From Bacteroidota bacterium (GTDB taxonomy: Bacteria; Bacteroidota; Bacteroidia; Chitinophagales; Chitinophagaceae), in NCBI GenBank assembly GCA_018267725.1, contig JAFDXY010000001.1, forward strand, positions 1 through 64,000: 64,000 nt of DNA. Reading direction: 5' to 3'. A program made the translations under genes and the position numbers. Shown here piece after piece: positions 44,532 through 53,813 of this stretch; within the stretch, counting starts at the first letter, position 1, and every line of letters starts with the position of its first letter. The notes beneath the pieces are model-generated. The model searched no databases. It saw only the letters and a program-made list of their open reading frames with translations, and was not told where the DNA came from.

Positions 44532-45554
44532 TTATTTCACTTTTACAGAAACCGCTCCTTCTAATAATTCTTTTACACTTTGTATAAGAATTTCATTTTT
44601 TCTTGCTTCAAATACAAACATTCTTTCTTTGGGTAAGCGTAGCATGTATTTGTTTCCTTCGGCTAATTTTTTATCAAATGCAGGGTTTAGTTTATTAAAT
44701 TCATTAATATCCATTAATAAATAATTGGCAACTACTACACTTAAATATCTACCACTTATTTCTTTAACATCAGTAGTAGCAAGGGTTATAGCATCTAACC
44801 CTGTTTCAGTTTTTTGTGCTGCTAAATATTGTTGTGTTTCTTCGGCAGTCATTGTTGTAATACCACCATCGCCTTCAAAAATATAATGTGTACCAATAAA
44901 TTTTTTTACATGATTGCGGGTTTCTTCTGGCAATAAAAATTGAAGTTTCCAAAAATCTCTACTGCCACTTTTTGCAATTGCATTTTTAACTCTGCCCGCA
45001 CCGCCGTTATAAGCAGCAATTACCAATAACCAATCGCCAAACTGTTGATATAATTCTTTTAAAAGTTTGGCAGCTACTTGTGTGCTTTTATAATAATCTG
45101 TTCTTTCATCTGCATAGCCTTTTACATGCAATCCAAAACGTTTGCCTTCATAATCCATTAACTGCCAAGGGCCCACAGCACCTGCCCATGAAACAAGATT
45201 ACTTTGTAAACTACTTTCAATTACACTTAAATATTTTAATTCTTTAGGCAAATTATATTGTTGAAGAATCATATCGTACAATTCAAAATAAGGTCTGCCC
45301 CATATTTTCATTCGTTCATACTCTTTGGTTTCTTTGCGTTTATATTCTTGTACAAACGAAACTGCCATTGGGTTTAATTGTACGTTGCTTAGTTTTCCAG
45401 TAACTGTATTTTTTTCTACTAATAAATTTTTAAATACAGATTTATCATCTTTTAAAGTATCGGAAATAATATCGGTACGTTGTGCCAATAAGGTGTTGCA
45501 CAAAAAAGTTATTGTAAGAAGAAAAAAAATTTTATAGTTGTGAAAACGAAACAT
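44532..45554 (-). CDS. Lytic murein transglycosylase
   Basis: 340 residues with a signal peptide (FFLLTITFLCNTLLAQ). The SLT domain (PF01464) has LKYLSVIESSLQSN (catalytic Glu113), GAVGPWQLM and LVIAAYNGGAGRV, as in MltD-type enzymes that cleave peptidoglycan to anhydro-muropeptides. The C-terminal half (RMFVFEARKNE...) lacks an obvious LysM. Its start codon overlaps the gatA stop by one base (TAATG), so translation is coupled. Confidence 0.93.
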   Translation of the reverse strand: MFRFHNYKIFFLLTITFLCNTLLAQRTDIISDTLKDDKSVFKNLLVEKNTVTGKLSNVQLNPMAVSFVQEYKRKETKEYERMKIWGRPYFELYDMILQQYNLPKELKYLSVIESSLQSNLVSWAGAVGPWQLMDYEGKRFGLHVKGYADERTDYYKSTQVAAKLLKELYQQFGDWLLVIAAYNGGAGRVKNAIAKSGSRDFWKLQFLLPEETRNHVKKFIGTHYIFEGDGGITTMTAEETQQYLAAQKTETGLDAITLATTDVKEISGRYLSVVVANYLLMDINEFNKLNPAFDKKLAEGNKYMLRLPKERMFVFEARKNEILIQSVKELLEGAVSVKVK

Positions 45555-46987
45555 TATTTCAGCTCCATCATGTTTTTTGAAAGAGAGAGTAAAGTTAATT
45601 CATTAAAATGATTTGCCATTACCTGCAAGCCAAAAGGCATACCATTGCTGTGTTTGAATAATGGAATAGAAATTCCTGGAATACCAACAAGATTTGCATA
45701 AACAGTATAAATATCTGCTAAAAACATTTCTACAGGGTTATTGCTTGCACTACCAATTGGAAATGCTGTTGATGGAACGGTTGGAGCTATAACTGCATCA
45801 AAAGTTTTAAAAATTTCCTTTGTTTTTGTATATAAAATATTTCTAACTTGTTGTGCTTTGGTAAAATACGCATCGTAATAACCTGCACTTAATACAAAAG
45901 TTCCCAACATAATTCTGCGTTGCACTTCTTTACCAAACCCTTTGCTGCGTGTGTTTTTATATAAGTCGGTTAAATTATTATTTGTTGGTGTTGAACGGTA
46001 ACCGTATTTAATTCCATCAAAACGAGAAAGATTGCTGCTTGCTTCTGCAGTAGTTAAAACATAATAAGTCGGTACAATATATTTTAGTAAATCAAAATCA
46101 ACAGCTTCTACTTCATGCCCATCATTTTTTAATTGTTGAATATATTGTTGAATAGAATTTTTTATTTCACTATCTAATGCATCGTGTTCTAACATTTCTT
46201 TGAAATAAGCAATCTTATATTTTTTGTTTGAAGGGGTATTTAAGTTTGAATATTCTTCAATAGATTGTTGAGAAACAGTGCTATCAAATTCATCTGCTCC
46301 TGCAATGGTTTCTAAAACCAATGCAACATCTTCAACATTATTTGCAAAAATTCCAATTTGATCAAATGATGATGCATAAGCAATTAAACCGTAACGAGAA
46401 ATTCTTCCGTAGGTTGGTTTTAAACCAACTATTCCACAAAAATCTGCCGGCTGCCTAACACTACCACCTGTATCACTTCCTAAACTAACCATACACATAC
46501 CTGCTTGCACAGCAACCGCACTACCGCCCGAAGAACCGCCAGGAACAAGGTTTTCATTCAATGCATTTTTTACAACACCATAAGCAGAATTTTCGTTACT
46601 GCTACCCATTGCAAACTCATCACAATTATTTCTACCAATTATAATGGCATCTTCTTTTAATAATTTTTCAATTGCAGTTGCATTATAAACAGCGGTATAA
46701 TTTTCTAATATTTTAGAAGCAGCAGAAACTTTATGCCCTTTATAGCATAACACATCTTTAATAGCAACTATAACACCGTGTAATTTTCCTAAAGGCTTGC
46801 CTTGTTTTCTTTTTTCATCTAATAACATTGCTTGCTGCAAAGCATCAGTTTCAAATACTTCTAAAAAAGCGTTTAAGTGTTGCTTTTGTTTAATTATGTT
46901 TAAATAATTGTTTACAGTTGCAACACAACCGTTGGTATTAGCTGCTAAAAATTGATGATAATTTTTTATGGAAGTGAAAGAAAACAA
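45554..46987 (-). CDS. gatA: Asp-tRNA(Asn)/Glu-tRNA(Gln) amidotransferase subunit A
   Basis: 477 residues. The amidase-signature triad is complete: Lys77 in VAIKDVL, Ser152 in the GGSSGGSAVAV loop and Ser176 in SDTGGSVRQP. Gln/Asn-tRNA is thus made indirectly. GatB and GatC are not next to it, which is unusual in some phyla but accepted in this one. It precedes the transglycosylase with a one-base stop/start overlap and starts 24 bases after tatC ends. Confidence 0.94.
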   Translation of the reverse strand: MFSFTSIKNYHQFLAANTNGCVATVNNYLNIIKQKQHLNAFLEVFETDALQQAMLLDEKRKQGKPLGKLHGVIVAIKDVLCYKGHKVSAASKILENYTAVYNATAIEKLLKEDAIIIGRNNCDEFAMGSSNENSAYGVVKNALNENLVPGGSSGGSAVAVQAGMCMVSLGSDTGGSVRQPADFCGIVGLKPTYGRISRYGLIAYASSFDQIGIFANNVEDVALVLETIAGADEFDSTVSQQSIEEYSNLNTPSNKKYKIAYFKEMLEHDALDSEIKNSIQQYIQQLKNDGHEVEAVDFDLLKYIVPTYYVLTTAEASSNLSRFDGIKYGYRSTPTNNNLTDLYKNTRSKGFGKEVQRRIMLGTFVLSAGYYDAYFTKAQQVRNILYTKTKEIFKTFDAVIAPTVPSTAFPIGSASNNPVEMFLADIYTVYANLVGIPGISIPLFKHSNGMPFGLQVMANHFNELTLLSLSKNMMELK

Positions 46988-47011
46988 TGTTAAATTTATT
47001 TTTATATTAAT

Positions 47012-47863
47012 TTATTCCCATTCTTGTGCAGCCTTGTTATTTTCTTTTGCTTCAACTCTACGGCAAAGGATAATACTTATCTCATAAAGTAAAATAATGG
47101 GCACACTACAAATAATTTGACTTAACATATCTGGTGGAGTAATAAAACCAGCTACTACAATAATGGTTAAGTAAGCATATCTGCGAAATTTTTTAAGTGT
47201 TGTTGCACTTACTACACCAACTTTTGCTAAAAAGTATAAAACCAATGGTAACTGAAATGCTAAACCTGAACCTAATGTTAATGGTAATACGGTGTTGAAA
47301 TAACTGTTGATTGTCCAGATGTTTTTTATTTTTTCATCTAAAGAAAAATTGGCAAAAAAGTTTATGGTGTATGGAGAGATAACAAAATATCCGAACAAAA
47401 TACCAATGAAAAAAAGTGTTGATACCCAAAAAATAACACCACGAGAATTTTTTAATTCTTTTTGTGTTAATGCAGGTTTTGCAAACTTCCAAAATTGCCA
47501 AAAAATATAAGGAAAGGCAATAACAAAACCTCCAATTACTATTACATTCAAATACACATCAAACTGGCCTGAAACAGTGTTGCTTTGCATTTCTAATTTT
47601 ATTTCCTTCATGCACAAACTGCTTCCTAATTTTAAATAATTACTTACTTTGCATAGTAAAGTATAAGTAGGAAAATCTCCGCGTGTTGGTCCCAATAAAA
47701 TTCTTTGAACAATAAAGTTATTAAATACGGCAACTACTATGGCTCCTATGGTTGTAGCAACTACCGATTTAAATAAATGAGAACGTAAAACATCTAAATG
47801 TTCAATAAAACTCATTTCTGCTTTTTCAGAAGAATTTGAATTATTTTTTCTATTAAACAACAT
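47012..47863 (-). CDS. tatC: Sec-independent protein translocase subunit TatC
   Basis: 283 residues with six membrane helices. The family hallmarks are present: EMSFIEHLDVLRSHLFKSV at the N-terminus, GGFVIAFPYIFWQFWKFAKPALTQKE in the middle and FRRYAYLTIIVVAGFITPPDMLSQ in the fifth/sixth helix region (PF00902). It recognises twin-arginine signals. It lies downstream of tatA, separated by a hairpin at 47903. Confidence 0.95.
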   Translation of the reverse strand: MLFNRKNNSNSSEKAEMSFIEHLDVLRSHLFKSVVATTIGAIVVAVFNNFIVQRILLGPTRGDFPTYTLLCKVSNYLKLGSSLCMKEIKLEMQSNTVSGQFDVYLNVIVIGGFVIAFPYIFWQFWKFAKPALTQKELKNSRGVIFWVSTLFFIGILFGYFVISPYTINFFANFSLDEKIKNIWTINSYFNTVLPLTLGSGLAFQLPLVLYFLAKVGVVSATTLKKFRRYAYLTIIVVAGFITPPDMLSQIICSVPIILLYEISIILCRRVEAKENNKAAQEWE

Positions 47864-47902
47864 TAACGTATTACTTAAATGCCTTATATGAAATATAAAA
47901 TA

Positions 47903-47928
47903 AAACCCCGCACAAATTTGCGAGGTTT
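47903..47928 (-). terminator. Hairpin between tatA and tatC
   Basis: AAACCcCGCA pairs with TGCGaGGTTT (one C-A mismatch) around a 6-base loop. On the minus strand a T-rich run follows. Position and shape suggest partial termination or transcript-end protection between tatA and tatC. Confidence 0.7.
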
Positions 47929-47950
47929 ATTATTTTTTAAACAAACTAAA

Positions 47951-48184
47951 TTAAGATGTTTGTGAAGAATCTGAATTTTTGTTGGGTTGATCTTTTACTG
48001 AGTCTTCAATTTCTTTCTTAACATTATTCTTTGCATCATTAAATTCTCTCATTCCTTTTCCTAAACCTCGCATTAATTCAGGAATTTTTTTACCACCGAA
48101 TAATAGAAGAACAACCAAAAAAATCAGTATCATGTGCTCTATTGAAAGAGCTAATAATACTAATAAAGAATGTGATGAAAACAT
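47951..48184 (-). CDS. tatA: Twin-arginine translocase subunit TatA
   Basis: 77 residues. The N-terminal hydrophobic helix (about 16-34) leads into the hallmark FGGKKIPELMRGLGKGMREF amphipathic segment, followed by an acidic/polar tail. TatA oligomers form the protein-conducting pore with TatC. There is no separate tatB, consistent with minimal Tat systems. The start at 48184 places the helix correctly, though a Met at residue 18 is also possible. Confidence 0.93.
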   Translation of the reverse strand: MFSSHSLLVLLALSIEHMILIFLVVLLLFGGKKIPELMRGLGKGMREFNDAKNNVKKEIEDSVKDQPNKNSDSSQTS

Positions 48185-48258
48185 AACTGATTATTTTATG
48201 ATAATAACAAAAAGGCGAATACTTTATTCTGCAATAAAGGTACTTGCTTTCTCTGTTA

Positions 48259-48609
48259 TTAGAATCTTTTTTCTTTAATTCTTGCACTTTTACCACTTCT
48301 TTCACGCAAGTAAAACAATTTAGCACGGCGTACTTTACCAGCTTTGTTTAAAACAACCGAGTCTATATTTGGTGAAAAGAAAGGGAATAAACGTTCTACG
48401 CCTACTCCGTCTGAAATTTTACGAACTGTAAAGGTAGCAGTTGCACCGTGGCCTTGTAGTTTAATAACATCTCCACGGAAACTTTGAATACGCTCTTTAC
48501 CGCCTTCAACAATTTTATAATTTACAGTAATATTATCTCCACTTTTAAATTTTGGAAATTCTTTCTTTGCAGTCAATTGCTCGTGTACAAATTTTACGGC
48601 TGCGTTCAT
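48259..48609 (-). CDS. rplS: 50S ribosomal protein L19
   Basis: About 116 residues from the Met at 48609 (three codons into the frame). The core is FKSGDNITVNYKIVEGGKERIQ, then FRGDVIKLQGHG and GVGVERLFPFFSP with the final LRERSGKSARIKE rRNA-binding tail. It sits at the 30S/50S interface. A -7-like TACTTTTG on the minus strand lies at 48631-48638. Confidence 0.96.
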   Translation of the reverse strand: MNAAVKFVHEQLTAKKEFPKFKSGDNITVNYKIVEGGKERIQSFRGDVIKLQGHGATATFTVRKISDGVGVERLFPFFSPNIDSVVLNKAGKVRRAKLFYLRERSGKSARIKEKRF

Positions 48610-48679
48610 AACTAACATTTTTTAGGACGGCAAAAGTAGGGAAAAGTTTATAATTTCTACTTTCTAATTTCTAATTTAT

Positions 48680-50245
48680 TTATCTGGCTACGTTTACGGC
48701 TCTTTTTTCGCGTATTACGGTTACTTTAATTTGGCCGGGATAAGTCATTTCTGTTTGAATTTTTTGTGCAATTTCAAAACTTAATTTATCGCTATCACCA
48801 TCGGTAACTTTATCTGCTTCTACAATTACACGTAATTCACGCCCTGCTTGTATTGCATACGCTTTTTCTACGCCTTGATATGCCTGAGCTAAATTTTCTA
48901 AATCTTTAATGCGTTGTATGTATTGCTGCATCATTTCTCTTCTTGCTCCGGGTCTTGCTCCGCTAATAGCATCGCAAGCTTGAATAATGGGAGAAATTAC
49001 ATATTGCATTTCCATTTCATCGTGGTGGGCACCTATGGCATTTACAACTGCCGGATTTTCACCATATTTTTCTGCAAGTTTAGCTCCTAATAATGCATGG
49101 CTTAATTCTGTTTCTTCATCGGGTACTTTACCAATATCATGTAATAAACCTGCACGTTTGGCTAATTTAACATTTAACCCTAATTCGGCAGCCATTACTG
49201 CACAAAGGTTGGCTGTTTCACGGCTGTGCATTAAAAGGTTTTGGCCGTAAGATGAACGGAAACGCATTCTTCCTACCATTCTTACTAACTCTTTATGTAA
49301 ACCATGTATGCCTAATTCTATTACGGTACGTTCACCAATTTCCATAACTTGTTCTTCTAATTGGCGGCGTGTTTTATCAACTACTTCTTCAATTCTTGCT
49401 GGGTGAATTCTTCCGTCTGCTACCAAACGTTGTAAACTTAAACGGGCAACTTCTCTTCTTAACGGATCGAAAGAGGAAAGTAAGATTGCTTCGGGTGTAT
49501 CATCTACAATTAAATCTACACCGGTAGCGGCTTCTATGGCTCTGATATTTCTTCCTTCACGCCCAATAATTTGACCTTTTATTTCATCGGTTTCTAAATT
49601 AAAAACGGTAACTGTGTTTTCAATGGTTTGCTCGGCGGCAGTGCGTTGTATGGTTTGAATAACAATTTTTCTTGCCTCTTTATTGGCTTTTTGTTTGGCA
49701 TCTTCAATAATTTCTTGCTGTAAACTTAAAGCTTGTGTTTGGGCTTCGTGTTTAAGGCTTTCTACCAATTGTGCTTTAGCTTCTTCGGCAGTTAAATTAG
49801 AAATTTTTTCGAGCCTGCGAATATGTTCTTCTTGATGTTTTTCAAGCTCAGTACGTTTTTGGTTTACTACTTCAATTTGGCGATTAAGGTTTTCTTTTAT
49901 AACATCATTTTCTTTCAATTGCTTATCTAAAGCAATTTCTTTTTGGTTGGCAGAAACTTCTTTTTGTTTAATACGATTTTCAGCATCGTTAATTTTACGA
50001 TTGCGGTCTAATACTTCTTTATCGTGTTCGGCTTTTAATTGTACAAACTTTTCTTTAGCCTCCAATTGTTTTTCTTTCTTAATGGTTTCGGCTCTTAATT
50101 CTGCTTCTTTTAAAATAGTTTGTGCTTGTAGCTCTGCTTCTTCTACTTGTTTTTTGGTATTTTTTGCGAATAAAAATTTACCCGCTGCAATACCTGCAAT
50201 TAGTGATAATGCACCAATTATAATAGATAGGACTATAGGTTCCAT
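48680..50245 (-). CDS. rny: Ribonuclease Y
   Basis: 521 residues. An N-terminal membrane helix (about 4-26) is followed by a long coiled coil (about 30-200), a KH domain ([18 protein letters not shown]) and an HD phosphohydrolase domain with [12 protein letters not shown] near residue 350. It initiates mRNA turnover at the membrane. It is downstream of zapA and pheT in the same direction. Confidence 0.95.
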   Translation of the reverse strand: MEPIVLSIIIGALSLIAGIAAGKFLFAKNTKKQVEEAELQAQTILKEAELRAETIKKEKQLEAKEKFVQLKAEHDKEVLDRNRKINDAENRIKQKEVSANQKEIALDKQLKENDVIKENLNRQIEVVNQKRTELEKHQEEHIRRLEKISNLTAEEAKAQLVESLKHEAQTQALSLQQEIIEDAKQKANKEARKIVIQTIQRTAAEQTIENTVTVFNLETDEIKGQIIGREGRNIRAIEAATGVDLIVDDTPEAILLSSFDPLRREVARLSLQRLVADGRIHPARIEEVVDKTRRQLEEQVMEIGERTVIELGIHGLHKELVRMVGRMRFRSSYGQNLLMHSRETANLCAVMAAELGLNVKLAKRAGLLHDIGKVPDEETELSHALLGAKLAEKYGENPAVVNAIGAHHDEMEMQYVISPIIQACDAISGARPGARREMMQQYIQRIKDLENLAQAYQGVEKAYAIQAGRELRVIVEADKVTDGDSDKLSFEIAQKIQTEMTYPGQIKVTVIREKRAVNVAR

Positions 50246-50366
50246 GCGTTGATTTAAGTTTTAAATAATTCAAAATCTGCTTGTTTGGCTCACACATCAT
50301 TTTTTATATGAATTTGGTGAGAAAGTAGCGAAGATAATTAAAATATAATGTGTATGAAATTGAAAA

Positions 50367-50666
50367 TTACTGTGTAGAGGAAACTGCTTTATCTATTTGA
50401 TTTTCCATTGCTTGTAATGCTTCTTGTATTTGGTGTTGTTGCACCAATTGGGCTCCGCCAGTTTTATTTTGCTCGGTAGCAAACCATAACAATACCATTG
50501 AAACATAATCCTGCATATCTTTTCCGGCAAAATTGGTTTTAAATTCAATTATTTTATCGTTGATGATTTTAGTAGTTTTACGTACCAATTCTTCATCTTC
50601 CGATGCTAATTTTAATCGGTAAGTTCTATCAGCAATTACAATATTTACAGGTATTAAATCGGCCAT
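50367..50666 (-). CDS. zapA: Cell division protein ZapA
   Basis: 99 residues. The N-terminal domain reads VNIVIADRTYRLKLASEDEE, followed by the ETRF-like helix and a coiled coil (VSMVLLWFATEQNK onward), matching PF05164. It stabilises FtsZ rings. The gene starts 1 base after the next upstream coiled-coil gene ends, and pheT precedes them, giving a tight operon of pheT, the coiled-coil gene and zapA. Confidence 0.88.
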   Translation of the reverse strand: MADLIPVNIVIADRTYRLKLASEDEELVRKTTKIINDKIIEFKTNFAGKDMQDYVSMVLLWFATEQNKTGGAQLVQQHQIQEALQAMENQIDKAVSSTQ

Positions 50667-50667
50667 T

Positions 50668-50958
50668 TTATTGTGTATGTAAAAGAGATAAACATTGGTC
50701 TATTTCTTTTAGGTAATGATTTATTTTTTGATTGAGTTCTTTTTTATCTGCTTCGTTTAAATTTTGATTGCCCAATTGTGCTGCATGTAATTTTTGTTGC
50801 AGTGTATTTATTTGTTGTTGATAGGATTGATTTTTTTGTAATTGAATAGCTGCTGCTTTTTTTAAAGACTCATTTTCTTTTTGCAATTGCTTATACTGCT
50901 GCAACAATTGCTGCAATTTGCTTTGAAGAGATTGTATTTGATGATTAATATTTGCCAA
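50668..50958 (-). CDS. Small coiled-coil protein between pheT and zapA (ZapB-like by position)
   Basis: A 96-residue, Gln/Leu/Lys-rich protein that is almost entirely coiled coil (LQSKLQQLLQQYKQLQKENE; heptads continue to about residue 60). No signal peptide or membrane helix is present. It is 2 bases after pheT and 1 base before zapA, so it is cotranslated with both. By position and shape it may be a ZapB-type division factor, but sequence alone does not prove this. Confidence 0.72.
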   Translation of the reverse strand: MANINHQIQSLQSKLQQLLQQYKQLQKENESLKKAAAIQLQKNQSYQQQINTLQQKLHAAQLGNQNLNEADKKELNQKINHYLKEIDQCLSLLHTQ

Positions 50959-50960
50959 AA

Positions 50961-53375
50961 TTATTTTCTTATTTCTGCATTTAGTTCTTTGGTAAAGCTA
51001 TCTATTAATTTATTCATCATTGCATCAATTTCTTTATCGGTTAATGTTTTTTCTTCATCTAAAAAAGTAAAATTAATTGCCATTGATTTTTTGTTTGTTC
51101 CTAATTTATCACTTTCAAAAACATCAAACAATCTTGTGTTTTGTAACTTATTTAATTTTTGTTTTTTAATAATTAGTTGAACTGCATTGTAAGTTACAGC
51201 CTTATCAATTACAATAGCTAAATCTCTTTCAACCGCAGGAAATTTTGCTACTTCTTTATAAACAATTTTTTGTTTGATTACTGTGTTTAATAAGGTTTCA
51301 AAATCAATATCAATAAAAAAAACATTTTGTTTAATACCAAAATTATTTAATTGATTTTTTGAAATTTCTTTTAAGTAACCTAATTCTTTTTTGCCATTGG
51401 TTATTTGTAAAATATTTTCTTGTTGTACAAATTGAATATCTGCAATGCCATTAAGCTGTAATATAGCAGCAGCAATGCCTTTGGCTGTATATAAATCGGT
51501 TAAGCTTGATTTTTCTTTCCACTCATCTTCATGATTATTGCCTGTTAAGTATAAAGCTAAATGTTCTTTCTCGGCATATTTGCCTGTAACAGTTGTGCTG
51601 TAGGTTTTTCCAAATTCAAAAAACTTTAAGTTGCTGTTTTTGCGATTAATATTGTAAGCAATAGTTTCTAAACCTGTTTCTAAAATTGATGGCCGCATTA
51701 CGTTTAATTCTTCACTTAAATTATTAATCATTTTTACCGTAGTGTTTAATACTTCATCAGTATAATATTTACTGTTGGTAATTGAATTAGTGAAGATTTC
51801 ATTAAACCCTAAACCGGTTAAATAATTGGCAATTTTTTCTCGAAGTGTTTCTTTTGCATTTAATGTTTCAACCGATGGAGAAATAGTAATAGATGTTGGA
51901 ATATCAATATTATCTAATCCATCAATTCTAATAATTTCTTCTACAATATCGGCAGGTAAACTAATATCGGGTTTGCTGTATGGCACTGCAATAGTTAATT
52001 CATCAATACTTTCTTTTACTACTTCAAAACCTAATGCAAGCAATATTCTTTTAACTGTATCGGGATGATAATTTTTACCGCTTAATTTTTTTAAGTAATG
52101 ATATTTTAATGCTACTTGTGTTTTTTCTTTTGGAGAAGGATATACATCAACTACATCACTACTTATTGTGCCGCCGGCTATTTCTTTTATTAATAATGCT
52201 GCACGTTTTAATACATTAACACAATTAGCAATATCTACACCTTTTTCAAACCTTGTTGCAGCATCTGTTCTTAAACCATGTGCCACCGATGTTTTACGAA
52301 TATTAGTTGCATTAAAACATGCACTTTCTAAAAAAATATTTTTTGTGTTATTGCTAACACCACTTTTTAATCCGCCAAAAACACCACCAATACACATTGG
52401 TTCTTCATTGCCGTTACAAATCATTAAATCAAAAGCATGTAGTTTTCTTTCTTTATCATCTAATGTTGTAAATGTTGTGCCTTCGGGTAATTTTTTTACA
52501 ATTATATGATTACCAATAACAGCCTCTGCATTGTAAGCATGTAGTGGTTGGCCTGTTTCGTGTAAAATAAAATTTGTTATATCAACAACATTATTAATAC
52601 TTCTAACACCAATAGCGGTTAATTTATTTTTTAACCATTGTGGAGATTCTGCAATAGTAATATTGCTAATAGTTAATCCGCTAAAACGTGGGCAAGCATC
52701 TGCTGCCTCAACAGTAACATTAATGTTTAAAGTTTGTTCATCTACTTTAAAACTATTATCAAACGGAAGTTTTGTTTTTTCTTCTTTTTTATTGTGATGG
52801 GAAAGATAAGCACACACATCTTTAGCAACACCTAAATGGCTCATGGCATCCATTCTGTTAGGTGTTAAACCTATTTCATATATAAAATCTGAATAAGGTT
52901 TAAAATAATCGTTTGCATTGGTTCCTACAACAACATCATTTGGTAAAATAATAATACCGGCATGGTTGCTGCTTAAACCAATTTCATCTTCGGCACAAAT
53001 CATTCCATAACTTTCAACACCACGAATTTTTGCAACCTTCATAGTTAAAGGTTCTCCGCTTACAGGATAAATAGTTGTACCAACTGTTGCTACAATAACT
53101 TTTTGCCCCATTGCTACATTGGGTGCACCACATACAATTTGTAAAGGTTCAGTAGTACCAATATTTACTTTAGTAAGTTTTAGTTTATCGGCATTAGGGT
53201 GTTGGTTACATTCTATTACTTCTCCAATAATTAAACTTTGCAAACCACCTTTAATACTTTCATATTTTTCAAGGCTTTCAACTTCTAAACCTATTGAAGT
53301 TAAAATTTTTGAAAGTCTTTCGGGTTCAATTGTTTCGGGTAAATAGCTGTGTAGCCAGTTATAACTTATCGTCAT
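50961..53375 (-). CDS. pheT: Phenylalanine-tRNA ligase beta subunit
   Basis: 804 residues with the full order of domains: the tRNA-binding domain (GEVIECNQHPNADKLKLTKV and IVCGAPNV), B3/B4 editing domain (FLESACFNATNIRKTSVAHG), B5, the catalytic-like core and the C-terminal anticodon-binding FDX-ACB (VAKFPAVERDLAIVID). It pairs with PheS, which is encoded elsewhere. It heads the pheT, coiled-coil and zapA operon. Confidence 0.96.
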   Translation of the reverse strand: MTISYNWLHSYLPETIEPERLSKILTSIGLEVESLEKYESIKGGLQSLIIGEVIECNQHPNADKLKLTKVNIGTTEPLQIVCGAPNVAMGQKVIVATVGTTIYPVSGEPLTMKVAKIRGVESYGMICAEDEIGLSSNHAGIIILPNDVVVGTNANDYFKPYSDFIYEIGLTPNRMDAMSHLGVAKDVCAYLSHHNKKEEKTKLPFDNSFKVDEQTLNINVTVEAADACPRFSGLTISNITIAESPQWLKNKLTAIGVRSINNVVDITNFILHETGQPLHAYNAEAVIGNHIIVKKLPEGTTFTTLDDKERKLHAFDLMICNGNEEPMCIGGVFGGLKSGVSNNTKNIFLESACFNATNIRKTSVAHGLRTDAATRFEKGVDIANCVNVLKRAALLIKEIAGGTISSDVVDVYPSPKEKTQVALKYHYLKKLSGKNYHPDTVKRILLALGFEVVKESIDELTIAVPYSKPDISLPADIVEEIIRIDGLDNIDIPTSITISPSVETLNAKETLREKIANYLTGLGFNEIFTNSITNSKYYTDEVLNTTVKMINNLSEELNVMRPSILETGLETIAYNINRKNSNLKFFEFGKTYSTTVTGKYAEKEHLALYLTGNNHEDEWKEKSSLTDLYTAKGIAAAILQLNGIADIQFVQQENILQITNGKKELGYLKEISKNQLNNFGIKQNVFFIDIDFETLLNTVIKQKIVYKEVAKFPAVERDLAIVIDKAVTYNAVQLIIKKQKLNKLQNTRLFDVFESDKLGTNKKSMAINFTFLDEEKTLTDKEIDAMMNKLIDSFTKELNAEIRK

Positions 53376-53813
53376 TTAAAATATACTTATTCAGCCGCAA
53401 ATATAATTGATTGAAATTTTAGCTATTAAAGCTATTTGTAGCAAGATTTTTTTTAGAAAGAAGTAGTAAATCAGTAAAAAAATAATTGCTGCAATTACGG
53501 AATAAAGATTTTAAAAGGTAGCTTTCTGCAAAAAATCTTTCTGCACACAAAATGTGCATTTGTTTGTGAAATAAAGCGTATAACTTTTGTATATTGTGAA
53601 GAAGCTAATAAAAAATGTTAGTATAATAAAAAATGCTGTGCATAATAATGTGAAATGATGTGGAAGAAAATTGAAAGAAAAAAATTTTTATGTGCTGAAT
53701 TTCTCCCTCATATTCGTTTTGCTTTCTTATAAAACAACAATTGCTTACTAATTGTTTCATTTTTTTTGAAAGCCAATCACAACAATTGCTAACCCCATAG
53801 TTCAACTTAATTA
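53376..53813. other. 438-base intergenic region between pheT and dnaB, with short repeats
   Basis: No gene is supported. Contents include a minus-strand TATATTTG-like -7 element for pheT (53398-53405); the unit TTTCTGCA twice 16 bases apart; a GCACA/TGTGC hairpin near 53543; a 12-bp direct repeat ACAACAATTGCT at 53734-53745 and 53779-53790; and an inverted repeat AACAATT/AATTGTT overlapping the first copy. The dnaB promoter must lie here. Confidence 0.55.

Noticed and set aside
53605..53805. 66-residue minus-strand frame upstream of dnaB
   Set aside because: It lies in the repeat-bearing regulatory region, lacks protein features, and reads across the dnaB upstream elements.
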